Shown here: positions 52,649 to 61,421 of the stretch, piece by piece
Layout of the letters: every line of letters starts with the position of its first letter
How positions within the stretch are numbered: position 1 is the stretch's first letter
From: Phycobacter sedimenti
GTDB taxonomy: Bacteria > Pseudomonadota > Alphaproteobacteria > Rhodobacterales > Rhodobacteraceae
NCBI RefSeq assembly: GCF_038148855.1
Contig: NZ_JBBVGR010000003.1
Coordinates: forward strand, 372,001 to 436,000
Reading direction: 5' to 3'
DNA: 64,000 nt
The notes under the pieces: model-generated
The model's input: the letters and a program-made list of their open reading frames with translations, nothing else
What the model was told of the DNA's origin: nothing
Databases searched by the model: none
Translations under genes and position numbers: made by a program

Positions 52649-52797
52649 GTCCACTCCTTATTCGTCTTCAAGCCCGATCCGGCGCCGCCCCATATCTACG
52701 GCTGGCCGCAATATGTCACGCACCAAGAGTATTAACAACGAATTTAGAAACAGTTACGCCGTTCTGCCAAGGCCCTTCACACCGCAGGGAAGCGAGC

Positions 52798-53841
52798 TCA
52801 CCACTCCGGTTTGCGCATCAGACCGAGAGCCACAAGCTGCTCAGGCCCGCCGTATTGCAGGGATCTTTCGCTCCAAAGGTCCGGCGCAGCGGTCAGGCGA
52901 TCATAGTAGGTGTCAAAATCGGTGGGGGTGTGGAAATGCTGCTGGCGCTGCTTTTCTGTTGCCGATTTCTCAACAATTTCGGGCAGGAATTTCGTGTGCA
53001 ACAACACACCCGACGGCTGATCCCCATGAGGCCCATCGTAGAGACCATTCAGGATGGGCGGCAAGGCGCTGTGGGTGGAATTCACATAGGTGTAGCGGCG
53101 GTTCCAGCGGATCAAAGGGATCTTGTTCAGGGTTGGAGAGCGACGCGGATCCGCAGAAAAGAAGACCCGCTCCCGCGCACCGCCCTGCAGCCAGAGATTT
53201 CCCATCGGGCGTTGGCGCACGGCGCGATAGGGCGCCGCGTCGAACCATTGGAGCACGTCCAAGGGGTCCTGCCCGGCAGAATAGTGGACCTCATCCAGAG
53301 GACCACGCGGATAAAGGTCCAGCATCATTGCCCCAAACCCGATGCGGCCCTGACGGTTCAGCAGAACTGTCAGCGCTTTCAGGTCATGGGCCTCAATCCC
53401 GCCGTAGGTCAGCAGCTCATCCGCATCAACTGTCAGGCACCAGTGATCGTGACCATATGTCATCAGGAGATATGTCAGCCAGTCGACCCCGAACCGTGAC
53501 GCCCTGTAGCCCCCATCCGTATACCACAACGAAACATCACCCTGCCGCAACAGCATCTCTGTGCTGCCATCATCGCTACCGTTGTCGACCACCAGGAAAT
53601 GGTCGATGCCAAGGCGCCGGTAGTAGTCCAGGAAGTAGGGCAGCCGCGCCATTTCGTTGCGCAGCACCACAAAGGCCAGAAGGTCGGCGGCCGCGATGTC
53701 GCCGGTCTTGTCCAGAAGAGTCTTCAGCTGATGGCGTGACCGCCAGGATCGCCATAGCAACCGCCGCCTTTTCCATCGCAGACGATAGGCCGCGCGCCAG
53801 CCGATCCCTGGCATCTCGGCAGCGACGCGGGGGCCATCCAT
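52798..53841 (-). CDS. Glycosyltransferase family 2 protein (paralogue)
   Basis: The 347-residue protein repeats the layout of its neighbour: VLRNEMARLPYFLDYYRRLG (shortened) followed by FLVVDNGSDDGS, SLWYTDGGYR and the VDADELL metal-binding motif, and PLIRWNRRYTYVNSTH. These shared blocks indicate gene duplication and divergence. Start at 53841 (MDGPRV) lies one base from the galE stop, so it is probably co-transcribed; a start at 53883 would overlap galE. The product is cytosolic or membrane-peripheral, with no membrane helix. Confidence 0.85.
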   Translation of the reverse strand: MDGPRVAAEMPGIGWRAAYRLRWKRRRLLWRSWRSRHQLKTLLDKTGDIAAADLLAFVVLRNEMARLPYFLDYYRRLGIDHFLVVDNGSDDGSTEMLLRQGDVSLWYTDGGYRASRFGVDWLTYLLMTYGHDHWCLTVDADELLTYGGIEAHDLKALTVLLNRQGRIGFGAMMLDLYPRGPLDEVHYSAGQDPLDVLQWFDAAPYRAVRQRPMGNLWLQGGARERVFFSADPRRSPTLNKIPLIRWNRRYTYVNSTHSALPPILNGLYDGPHGDQPSGVLLHTKFLPEIVEKSATEKQRQQHFHTPTDFDTYYDRLTAAPDLWSERSLQYGGPEQLVALGLMRKPEW

Positions 53842-53842
53842 A

Positions 53843-54832
53843 TCAGGACTCGTAGTGGCCGGTCTGGTACCACTTCCAGGCATCGGCGATCATCGTCTCC
53901 AGGTTCGAGCGTTCTGGTTTCCAACCCAGATCGGTGATCGCGCGCGTAGAGCCTGAGACCAGTTTGGTGCAGTCCCCCGCCCGGCGCGGTCCTTCGGTAC
54001 AAGGGACCTTTCGACCTGTGACCTCTTCAGCCTTGTCCATCACCTCCCGCACGGAAAAACCACTTCCGGTGCCAAGGTTGAAGATCTGGCTGCCCTTGCC
54101 GTCCTGCAGCCACTTGAGGCCCAGAATATGGGCGTCGACCAGATCGCAGACATGCACATAGTCGCGAATACAGGTGCCATCGGGCGTGTCGTAATCGGTG
54201 CCGAAAATGGTCAGCGCGTCCCGTTTGCCATCAATCGCATCCAGCACCAGAGGCACCAGATGAGTTTCGGGGCGGTGGAATTCCCCCACCTCGGCCTCTG
54301 GGTCGGCACCTGCCACATTGAAGTAGCGGAAGATCACCGAGCGCAGGCCATGGGCAGCGCCGAAATCCTTGAGCATGTCCTCGACCGCGCGTTTGCTGGC
54401 GCCATAGGCATTGAGCGGCAGCTGCGGCGTGTTTTCGTCCAGCACCACGTTGTCATGTTCGCCATAGGTGGCGCAGGTGGAGGAGAAGACGAAATCGAGG
54501 CACCCGGCAGAGACCGCCGCCTCGATCAGGTTCAGGGATCCCCCGGTGTTGTTCGCCCAGTAGCGCCCCGGCTGGCTCATCGCCTCACCGACCTGGCTGA
54601 GAGCGGCAAAATGCATCACCGCAATAGGCTGATGCCTGGCAAAAACCGCATCAAGGCGCGCGCGATCCGCCAGATCGCCCTTCTCGAAGGGGCCGAACTT
54701 GACCGCCTCCTGCCAGCCGGTCACCAGGTTGTCATAGGTGACAGGTGTAAATCCCGCGGCCTTCAGGGCCTTGCAGGCGTGCGAGCCTATGTACCCGGCG
54801 CCGCCGGTCACCAGAACCTTTGCTTCTGTCAC
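53843..54832 (-). CDS. galE: UDP-glucose 4-epimerase
   Basis: GalE interconverts UDP-glucose and UDP-galactose. The 329-residue short-chain dehydrogenase-fold protein has the NAD motif VTGGAGYIGSH (8-18), the SST segment FVFSSTCATYG, the YGASK catalytic pair (Tyr/Lys) and the family end VSGSTRAITDLGWKPE (shortened). The start codon is GTG at 54832. With GalU next to it, it supplies UDP-galactose or UDP-galactose-type sugars for the glycosyltransferases of the block. Confidence 0.95.
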   Translation of the reverse strand: MTEAKVLVTGGAGYIGSHACKALKAAGFTPVTYDNLVTGWQEAVKFGPFEKGDLADRARLDAVFARHQPIAVMHFAALSQVGEAMSQPGRYWANNTGGSLNLIEAAVSAGCLDFVFSSTCATYGEHDNVVLDENTPQLPLNAYGASKRAVEDMLKDFGAAHGLRSVIFRYFNVAGADPEAEVGEFHRPETHLVPLVLDAIDGKRDALTIFGTDYDTPDGTCIRDYVHVCDLVDAHILGLKWLQDGKGSQIFNLGTGSGFSVREVMDKAEEVTGRKVPCTEGPRRAGDCTKLVSGSTRAITDLGWKPERSNLETMIADAWKWYQTGHYES

Positions 54833-54890
54833 TGCATCCTCAATTCAACGTGGCCGGTCTGCCCATGCCGGGAACCGGGCCGACGTAACG

Positions 54891-55784
54891 CTATTCGGCA
54901 GCCTTCCCGACCTGAGCGATTTCAGTGATATACTGCAACAGCTCATCCCGCAATTCTTCGCGCGCCAGTGCGAAGGAGACCGTTGCCTGCAGGAAACCGG
55001 CTTTGGAACCGCAGTCGAAGCGCTGGCCGCGGAAACGGTAGCCATAGACCGGAACATCTTGCTCGATGTCCTGGGCGATCGCATCCGTCAGCTGGATCTC
55101 ACCGCCCGCGCCCTGCTTCATCTTGTTGAGATTGCGCAGGACCGACGGCTCCAGGATATAGCGGCCGATCACCGCAAGATTGGACGGCGCCTCGCCCATG
55201 GGTGGTTTCTCCACCATGCCGCGCGCCTTGACCACTGACCCCATGTCCTCTTTCACGTCAAGAACACCGTAGGCGCCTGCCTTCTCCGGGGCGACTTCCA
55301 TCGCGGCGACCATGTTGCCGCCGGTTTCCGCGTAGGCTTCGACCATCTGCTGAAGGCAGGGCTTTTCGGCCGCGATCACATCATCGGGTAGGATTACCGC
55401 AAAGGGTTCGTTGGCAATCAGGCGCCGCGCGCACCAGACCGCGTGCCCCAGACCCAAAGCCTGATGCTGGCGGATATAGGCAATCGCACCACTATCCATG
55501 TTGGTCTGTTTCAGCGCCTCCAGCAGCTCGGTCTTGCCCTTCTTGCGCAACTCCTGCTCCAGCACCGGGGAGTGGTCGAAATAGTCCTCCAACGCGCCCT
55601 TGCCGCGCGAGGTGACGAAAATGAATTCCTTGATGCCCGCAGCCCGAGCCTCGTCAATGGCGTACTGCACAAGCGGCCGGTCCACCAGCGTCATGATTTC
55701 CTTGGGCACGGATTTGGTTGCAGGCAAGAACCGTGTCCCCAGACCTGCAACCGGAAAAATTGCCTTTGTCACTTTCTTACGCAT
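54891..55784 (-). CDS. galU: UTP-glucose-1-phosphate uridylyltransferase
   Basis: GalU makes UDP-glucose from UTP and glucose-1-phosphate. The 297-residue protein starts with the nucleotidyltransferase motif FPVAGLGTRFLPATKSVPKE (shortened: GLGTRFLPATK), has the family PLVQYAIDEA and the AVILPDDVI metal-binding Asp pair. It is encoded directly upstream of galE on the same strand with 58 bases between. It feeds UDP-glucose to galE and to polysaccharide synthesis. Confidence 0.96.
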   Translation of the reverse strand: MRKKVTKAIFPVAGLGTRFLPATKSVPKEIMTLVDRPLVQYAIDEARAAGIKEFIFVTSRGKGALEDYFDHSPVLEQELRKKGKTELLEALKQTNMDSGAIAYIRQHQALGLGHAVWCARRLIANEPFAVILPDDVIAAEKPCLQQMVEAYAETGGNMVAAMEVAPEKAGAYGVLDVKEDMGSVVKARGMVEKPPMGEAPSNLAVIGRYILEPSVLRNLNKMKQGAGGEIQLTDAIAQDIEQDVPVYGYRFRGQRFDCGSKAGFLQATVSFALAREELRDELLQYITEIAQVGKAAE

Positions 55785-55977
55785 GATGGTCTCTCAGTGT
55801 TTTCTTGGGACTATAATACCCGAAATTTTCACAATATCCCGCCACAGCCAAAGCGCGCCTGTGACAGGCTCATCCGAACGTCTGGAACACTGCATCACCA
55901 AAATAAGTGATTTTGATGACATAATGTCCTCAAAAAGGTGACCGGCAGCACAAAACCAGATTGGACCTGCTACCGTC

Positions 55978-56778
55978 TCACTCCTCGCCCATTCTGGACA
56001 TCATTTCTTCTATCCGTGACACGTCTTCCGGATTGTTGAGCTCCCAGAATTCGCGCCCCTGCGCCTCGACTTCGACACACAGCACCTTGCGGCCATTCTC
56101 AAGGAAACGAAGCTGCTCAAGCCCTTCCAGCGTTTCCAACGGGCCGGTCCTCCAAGCAGGATAGTCAGCAAGCGCCTCCGGGCGGTAGGCATAGACGCCA
56201 ACATGATGGTAAACTGGCGTGTTTTCGCCGCTTTTGTAGGCACCCGCACAAAAAGGAACCACTTCTTTAGAGAAGTACAAGGCGCTGTGGTCTGCGGCAA
56301 ATACCGCTGTGGTCCCTCCAACGCGCCCCTCTCGTCGATCCGCGAGAAGGCTATTCAGCGTCGCGCCGTCGCAACGCAGAACCGGTGTGGCCAACCCCAT
56401 CTCAGGAGCCGCACGCAACCCCTCCACCAGGTTTTCGACAAACCAATGCGGCGTAAGGGGGGCATCTCCTTGCAGGTTGACCACAATGTCGTAGCCACCG
56501 CCCAGCGCGGCATGGGCCTCGGCGCAGCGCTCGGTCCCGTTGGCGCAACTCTCTGATGTCATCACCACCTCAGCGCCAAAGCTCTCGGCCACAGTGCGGA
56601 TCCTGTTGTCATCCGTTGCCACGACGACACGATCCACTCCGGACACCGCACAGGCGGCGCGCCAGGAGCGCTCTATCAACGTGCGTTTTTTCCCGGTGGC
56701 GCCGGTCAGTGCGACCAGCGGCTTTCCCGGGTAGCGAGTCGAAGCGTACCGCGCGGGGATGACGATCAGGACAGACAT
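55978..56778 (-). CDS. kdsB: 3-deoxy-manno-octulosonate cytidylyltransferase
   Basis: KdsB activates Kdo as CMP-Kdo for lipopolysaccharide or capsule anchors. The 266-residue protein has the KdsB start VIPARYASTRYPGKPL and the CTP-site segments VATDDNRI, SCANGTERCAE and NLQGDAP, plus YHHVGVYAYR. It overlaps the cysQ stop by one base (TGATG), so the two are coupled. KdsD, an earlier step, is encoded at 44205. Confidence 0.95.
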   Translation of the reverse strand: MSVLIVIPARYASTRYPGKPLVALTGATGKKRTLIERSWRAACAVSGVDRVVVATDDNRIRTVAESFGAEVVMTSESCANGTERCAEAHAALGGGYDIVVNLQGDAPLTPHWFVENLVEGLRAAPEMGLATPVLRCDGATLNSLLADRREGRVGGTTAVFAADHSALYFSKEVVPFCAGAYKSGENTPVYHHVGVYAYRPEALADYPAWRTGPLETLEGLEQLRFLENGRKVLCVEVEAQGREFWELNNPEDVSRIEEMMSRMGEE

Positions 56779-57575
56779 CAGGCTTCTTTCAGTTCCACAC
56801 CGGGAGCGTAAGCGATGAAGAACGGGTTCGCATAGTCTTCCTTGCCATAAACAAGGGGGGAATGATCGTCAAAACGCACCACTTTGCCGCCAGCACCGGC
56901 GAGAACAGCATGCCCGGCTGCGGTATCCCATTCCATCGTGCGCCCAACACGTGGATAGAGGTCCGCCTCTCCCGTGGCTACCAGACAGAACTTGAGAGAG
57001 GATCCCGCGCTCTTCATGTCCTTGACGCTGTATTTGTTGATATAGTCGTCCGTTGCCTGGTCACGGTGGGATTTGGACGCCACCACCATCAGAGCGCTAT
57101 TGTCGCTGTCCGCCACACGGATCGGCGCGGTTTCGCCAATGCGTTCGGGATCGAATGCGCCGGTTTCCTCAACGCTGGAGCCGTCCGCAAGCGTGAAGAA
57201 CATGCGCTCTCTTGCAGGGGCATAGACCACGCCACGAGTTGGCACGCCCTTTTCCACAAGCGCGATGTTCACGGTGAAATCGCCACGCCGATGGATGAAT
57301 TCCTTGGTGCCGTCCAGCGGGTCCACGATGAGAAACGTATCGCCGCGCATCGAATGCGAGTCGCTTTGCTCTTCGGTGACCAGCATCACATCCGGGAATG
57401 CCGCGCGCAGCCCGGCCGAGATCAAAGCATCTGCGGCTTCGTCGGCGGCTGTTACAGGGCTGTCGTCAGACTTTACCTTCACGTCGAAATCATCGGAGTT
57501 ATAGATTTCCATGATCTTCTCGCCAGCCTCTATCGCGAGACGGCGGATCACGGGAACAAGCTCTTCGTAGGTCAA
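56778..57575 (-). CDS. cysQ: 3'(2'),5'-bisphosphate nucleotidase CysQ
   Basis: CysQ hydrolyses 3'-phosphoadenosine-5'-phosphate (PAP), the product left after PAPS-dependent sulfotransfer or reduction. The 265-residue protein is in the inositol monophosphatase family: metal ligands in TEEQS (about 67-71), DPLDGT (85-90) and WDTAAGHA. With a PAPS-type sulfotransferase in the same strand block, its job here may be to prevent PAP build-up. It precedes kdsB, with a one-base overlap. Confidence 0.93.
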   Translation of the reverse strand: MTYEELVPVIRRLAIEAGEKIMEIYNSDDFDVKVKSDDSPVTAADEAADALISAGLRAAFPDVMLVTEEQSDSHSMRGDTFLIVDPLDGTKEFIHRRGDFTVNIALVEKGVPTRGVVYAPARERMFFTLADGSSVEETGAFDPERIGETAPIRVADSDNSALMVVASKSHRDQATDDYINKYSVKDMKSAGSSLKFCLVATGEADLYPRVGRTMEWDTAAGHAVLAGAGGKVVRFDDHSPLVYGKEDYANPFFIAYAPGVELKEA

Positions 57576-57716
57576 ACGGACTCTCCCACGCCAGGGTTTA
57601 ATTGAAAATTTTCCTGTTGCCCCTTATGGTCGCTCCTGCATGGAACGGCAAGAAGTCCATACCAACATCCCAGACGTACGTCCCAATACCCCCAGGCGCA
57701 GCAAACCATCGACCTC

Positions 57717-58538
57717 ATGTTTCAGCTTCGAACGCAAAGATCGCCTTTTTCCGGCATCATCGCCCTCAGCGAGGTCGTGTTTCACTGCACGGTGCGCAGC
57801 GTTCGCTCGAAGCACAACAATGCCTTTGTCGCACTCGGCCTGAATATCCTGCAGGCGGTGCTGTTCGTCGCTGCATTCTACTTCATGTTCGCGGTCATGG
57901 GGCTGCGCGGATCAGCCATTCGCGGCGACTTCCTGCTTTACGTGATGTCCGGCATCTTTCTGTTCATGACACACGCCAAAACCGTGGGGGCCGTGGCCGG
58001 CGCCGAAGGTCCGAGCAGCCCGATGATGCAGCATGCGCCCATGAACACGATGGTGGCAATTCTGTCTGCGGCCCTCGGCTCGCTCTATGTTCAGACGCTG
58101 TCTCTGCTGATCATCCTTTTCGCCTATCACGTGGCCTTTACCCCGGTGCACATCGAAGAGCCAATCGCAGCCTATGGCATGGTCCTGATCGCCTGGTTCA
58201 CCGGTGCAGCGGTTGGTCTTTTGTTTCTTGTGATGAAACCCTGGGCCCCGAATATCGTCGGAATCATCAGCACCATCTATCAGCGGGCCAATATGATCGC
58301 CTCGGGCAAGATGTTTCTGGCCAATACCCTGCCCAGCTTCATGCTCACCATGTTTGACTGGAACCCGCTGTTTCACTGCATCGATCAATCGCGGGGATAT
58401 GTCTTTATCAATTACAACCCGCATTACAGCAGTTGGGAATATGCTCTCTGGGTGGGCGTTGTACTGGTCATGCTGGGCCTGATGGGTGATTTCTATACCC
58501 GCCGCCGTGCCTCGATCAGCTGGAACGCGCGACGCTGA
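57717..58538 (+). CDS. ABC-2 type polysaccharide export permease (KpsM/Wzm-like)
   Basis: The 273-residue membrane protein has about six hydrophobic segments and the pattern of capsule/O-antigen export permeases: an N-terminal cytosolic stretch, ALGLNILQAVLFVAAFYFMF, and the ending SGKMFLANTLPSFMLTMFDWNPLFHCIDQSRG (shortened: MFDWNPLFHCIDQ) typical of ABC-2 permeases. No ATPase (KpsT) gene is next to it. It diverges from cysQ and is convergent with alkB. Capsule or polysaccharide export is inferred from family and neighbours. Confidence 0.82.
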   Translation: MFQLRTQRSPFSGIIALSEVVFHCTVRSVRSKHNNAFVALGLNILQAVLFVAAFYFMFAVMGLRGSAIRGDFLLYVMSGIFLFMTHAKTVGAVAGAEGPSSPMMQHAPMNTMVAILSAALGSLYVQTLSLLIILFAYHVAFTPVHIEEPIAAYGMVLIAWFTGAAVGLLFLVMKPWAPNIVGIISTIYQRANMIASGKMFLANTLPSFMLTMFDWNPLFHCIDQSRGYVFINYNPHYSSWEYALWVGVVLVMLGLMGDFYTRRRASISWNARR

Positions 58539-58606
58539 TAGCACCAAAGCCACCGCAACCGAGGGTCACTGGCCAGAAGATGCGGCGCCCGGACCGATCT
58601 CGCGCC

Positions 58607-59209
58607 TCAGGTCACAACCCGCAGTGTCAGGTTCAGCCGCCCGCCCTTTGGCAAAAGGCGCGAGGACTTGAAGCGGATGCGGTCCACACCATGATACGCC
58701 AGCCGCGCCTCTCCTCCCATCACGACCACATCCCCTGAACTGAGCCACACCGAGTCCGTCTTGCCACCACGGGTCTGCCCGCCAATCCGGAGCAGCCCGT
58801 CATCCCCCAGCGATATGGAGACCACCGGATAGGAGAAATCCGCTTCGTCCTTGTCCTGGTGAAGCCCCATTTTTGCCCCCTCTCCGTAATAGTTGACGAG
58901 GCAGCAGTCGGGCTCCCGCTCAAGCGCGGTCAGGTCGCGCCAGATCGCAAGAATCGGCGCCGGAATCGCGGGCCACGCCATGCCGCGCGGATGCTCTGGA
59001 GCGTATCGATATCCTGCTGCATCCGAATACCAGCCGAATGCACCCGCCGAGGTCATCCGCACCGACATTTGTCCGCCGCCCGGAATCTTTGGAGAAAACA
59101 GCGGCGCAGCCTTCAAAACCGGGCGCATGGCATCGATCAGATCGCGCTGCGCCTCGGGAGGCAGATAGCTTTTGTGAATTTCAAATCCGCGCAGGCGCAG
59201 CTTGCTCAT
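58607..59209 (-). CDS. alkB: Alpha-ketoglutarate-dependent DNA dioxygenase AlkB
   Basis: AlkB removes alkyl groups from DNA bases by iron-dependent oxidation. The 200-residue protein has the iron ligands His117 and Asp119 (LHQDKDE) and His173 (YHGVDRI), and Arg191/Arg197 at the C-terminus for 2-oxoglutarate binding, in the usual spacing. The start at 59209 gives the family length; extensions to 59254 add nothing recognisable. It is divergent from dnaK and is probably transcribed alone. Confidence 0.92.
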   Translation of the reverse strand: MSKLRLRGFEIHKSYLPPEAQRDLIDAMRPVLKAAPLFSPKIPGGGQMSVRMTSAGAFGWYSDAAGYRYAPEHPRGMAWPAIPAPILAIWRDLTALEREPDCCLVNYYGEGAKMGLHQDKDEADFSYPVVSISLGDDGLLRIGGQTRGGKTDSVWLSSGDVVVMGGEARLAYHGVDRIRFKSSRLLPKGGRLNLTLRVVT

Positions 59210-59283
59210 AGCTGTTATCTCGTTCTTAACCATACCCCTTGCAAAAAAGCGCATTGAATCGTCTTTCTCGACGCGTTCTGGCG

Positions 59284-59315
59284 GTTGCAGGGGCTATTTC
59301 TGCTCCCTATATACG
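59284..59315 (+). promoter_or_regulatory. RpoH-type heat-shock promoter of dnaK
   Basis: GTTG (59284-59287), one base off CTTG, is followed after 18 bp by CCTATATACG (59306-59315), which fits the alphaproteobacterial sigma-32 -10 pattern CYTATNTNNG. It is 106 bp before the dnaK ATG. Confidence 0.55.
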
Positions 59316-59420
59316 CCGTGACGCCGGGAGATGCAGACCTCTCGGCACCGAAATCGGGGGCTGGATGCCAAAACGGGTCCGGCCTTCGGGAAATCGCCTT
59401 GAAAAGAAAAGGGATCGAAA

Positions 59421-61340
59421 ATGAGCAAAGTTATCGGGATCGACCTCGGGACCACCAACTCCTGCGTTGCCATCATGGACGGCTCGCAGCCGCGCGTCAT
59501 CGAGAACTCCGAAGGTACACGCACCACGCCCTCCATCGTCGCATTCACCGACGAAGAGCGGCTGGTCGGTCAGCCCGCCAAGCGCCAGGCCGTCACCAAC
59601 CCGGACAACACCATCTTTGGCGTCAAGCGTCTGATCGGTCGCCGGTTCGACGACGCCGACCTTGCAAAAGACAAGAAAAACCTGCCGTTCAACGTGATCA
59701 ACGGCGGCAATGGCGATGCGTGGGTCGAAGCCAAGGGTGAGAAATACTCCCCAAGCCAGATTTCGGCCTTCATCCTCGGCAAGATGAAAGAGACCGCGGA
59801 GTCCTACCTCGGTGAGGAAGTGACCCAGGCCGTCATCACCGTGCCCGCGTACTTCAACGATGCCCAGCGTCAGGCGACCAAGGATGCCGGCAAGATCGCG
59901 GGCCTTGAGGTACTGCGTATCATCAACGAGCCGACCGCAGCCGCACTGGCCTATGGCCTCGACAAGGAAGACACCCAGACCATCGCGGTTTATGACCTTG
60001 GTGGTGGTACCTTCGACGTGACCATCCTGGAAATCGACGACGGCCTGTTCGAAGTGAAATCCACCAACGGTGACACCTTCCTGGGTGGTGAAGACTTCGA
60101 CATGCGCATCGTCAACTACCTGGCGGATGAGTTCAAGAAAGAGCATCAGGTCGACCTGACCAAGGACAAGATGGCTCTGCAGCGCCTGAAAGAGGCCGCT
60201 GAGAAGGCGAAGATCGAACTGTCCTCCAGCTCGCAGACTGAAATCAACCAGCCGTTCATCTCGATGGATCCGTCCTCGGGTCAGCCGCTGCACATGGTCA
60301 TGAAACTGACCCGCGCCAAGCTGGAATCGCTGGTGGGCGACCTGATCAAAGCCTCGATGAAGCCTTGCCAGGCAGCGCTGAAAGACGCTGGTCTGTCGGC
60401 ATCCGACATCGACGAGGTGGTTCTGGTCGGCGGTATGACCCGCATGCCCAAGGTCATCGAAGAGGTGACCAAATTCTTCGGCAAGGAGCCCCACAAGGGC
60501 GTGAACCCGGATGAAGTTGTTGCCATGGGCGCCGCTATCCAGGCCGGTGTTCTGCAAGGCGACGTGAAAGACGTGGTTCTGCTCGACGTGACTCCGCTGT
60601 CGCTCGGCATCGAAACTCTGGGCGGTGTCTTCACCCGCCTGATCGACCGCAACACCACCATCCCGACCAAGAAGTCCCAGGTCTTCTCGACCGCCGAAGA
60701 CAACCAGAACGCCGTGACCATTCGTGTGTTCCAGGGTGAGCGCGAGATGGCGGCCGACAACAAGATGCTGGGTCAGTTCAACCTCGAGGACATCCCGCCG
60801 GCACCGCGCGGCATGCCGCAGATCGAAGTGACCTTCGACATCGACGCCAACGGCATCGTTTCGGTCGGCGCCAAGGACAAGGCAACCGGCAAGGAACAGC
60901 AGATCACCATCCAGGCCTCGGGCGGTCTCTCGGACGAGGACATCGAAAAGATGGTCAAGGACGCCGAGGAGAACGCCGAGGCGGACAAGGAACGTCGCGA
61001 GCTGATCGAAGCCAAGAACCAGGCCGAAAGCCTGATCCACTCGACCGAAAAGTCGATGGAAGAGCATGGCGACAAGGTCGACCCCTCCACCATCGAGGCG
61101 ATCGAACTGGCCATTGCCGCGCTGAAGGACGACCTCGAAGGCGACAAGGCCACCGCCGACAAGATCAAGGCTGGCATCCAGAACGTCACCGAAGCGGCGA
61201 TGAAACTGGGCGAGGCGATCTACAAGGCGCAGGCCGAAGAGGCTGACGACGAACCCGCCGCCGCCGATGAGGCCCGCGGCTCCGCAGATGACGACATCGT
61301 TGACGCCGAGTTCGAAGACCTGGACGACGACAAGCGTTAA
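59421..61340 (+). CDS. dnaK: Chaperone protein DnaK
   Basis: DnaK (Hsp70) binds and releases unfolded proteins using ATP. The 639-residue protein has IGIDLGTTNSCVAI at the start, the phosphate-2 loop VYDLGGGTFDVTI, the adenosine loop VVLVGGMTRMP, a substrate-binding domain (about 395-510) and a lid ending in the acidic tail with EFEDLDDDKR. AAGGGA precedes the ATG. A candidate RpoH promoter lies upstream and a terminator-like hairpin sits between dnaK and dnaJ, so dnaJ may be made at a lower level. Confidence 0.99.
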   Translation: MSKVIGIDLGTTNSCVAIMDGSQPRVIENSEGTRTTPSIVAFTDEERLVGQPAKRQAVTNPDNTIFGVKRLIGRRFDDADLAKDKKNLPFNVINGGNGDAWVEAKGEKYSPSQISAFILGKMKETAESYLGEEVTQAVITVPAYFNDAQRQATKDAGKIAGLEVLRIINEPTAAALAYGLDKEDTQTIAVYDLGGGTFDVTILEIDDGLFEVKSTNGDTFLGGEDFDMRIVNYLADEFKKEHQVDLTKDKMALQRLKEAAEKAKIELSSSSQTEINQPFISMDPSSGQPLHMVMKLTRAKLESLVGDLIKASMKPCQAALKDAGLSASDIDEVVLVGGMTRMPKVIEEVTKFFGKEPHKGVNPDEVVAMGAAIQAGVLQGDVKDVVLLDVTPLSLGIETLGGVFTRLIDRNTTIPTKKSQVFSTAEDNQNAVTIRVFQGEREMAADNKMLGQFNLEDIPPAPRGMPQIEVTFDIDANGIVSVGAKDKATGKEQQITIQASGGLSDEDIEKMVKDAEENAEADKERRELIEAKNQAESLIHSTEKSMEEHGDKVDPSTIEAIELAIAALKDDLEGDKATADKIKAGIQNVTEAAMKLGEAIYKAQAEEADDEPAAADEARGSADDDIVDAEFEDLDDDKR

Positions 61341-61362
61341 GGCCTGACACAAAGGCTTGACC

Positions 61363-61397
61363 ACGGGCCGGTCCGCACCCCGGGCTGGCCCGTTTTT
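61363..61397 (+). terminator. Terminator-like hairpin between dnaK and dnaJ
   Basis: A stem (61363-61375 with 61381-61393, two G-T pairs, 5-base loop) is followed by TTTTT (61393-61397). It lies 23 bases after dnaK and 25 before dnaJ, and probably works as a partial terminator that sets the DnaK to DnaJ ratio. Confidence 0.75.
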
Positions 61398-61421
61398 CGT
61401 TGAGGCAGAAGGAACAGACCG

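Noticed and set aside
55910..55945. Inverted repeat in the galU-kdsB gap as an operator
   Set aside because: The pairing is short with a mismatch (TCACCAAAAT with ATTTTGATGA) and A+T-rich, so it can arise by chance.
59307..61364. 685-codon open frame antisense to dnaK
   Set aside because: It mirrors the entire dnaK gene, a known effect of codon usage in high-G+C genes. It has no recognisable domain and no ribosome-binding site.
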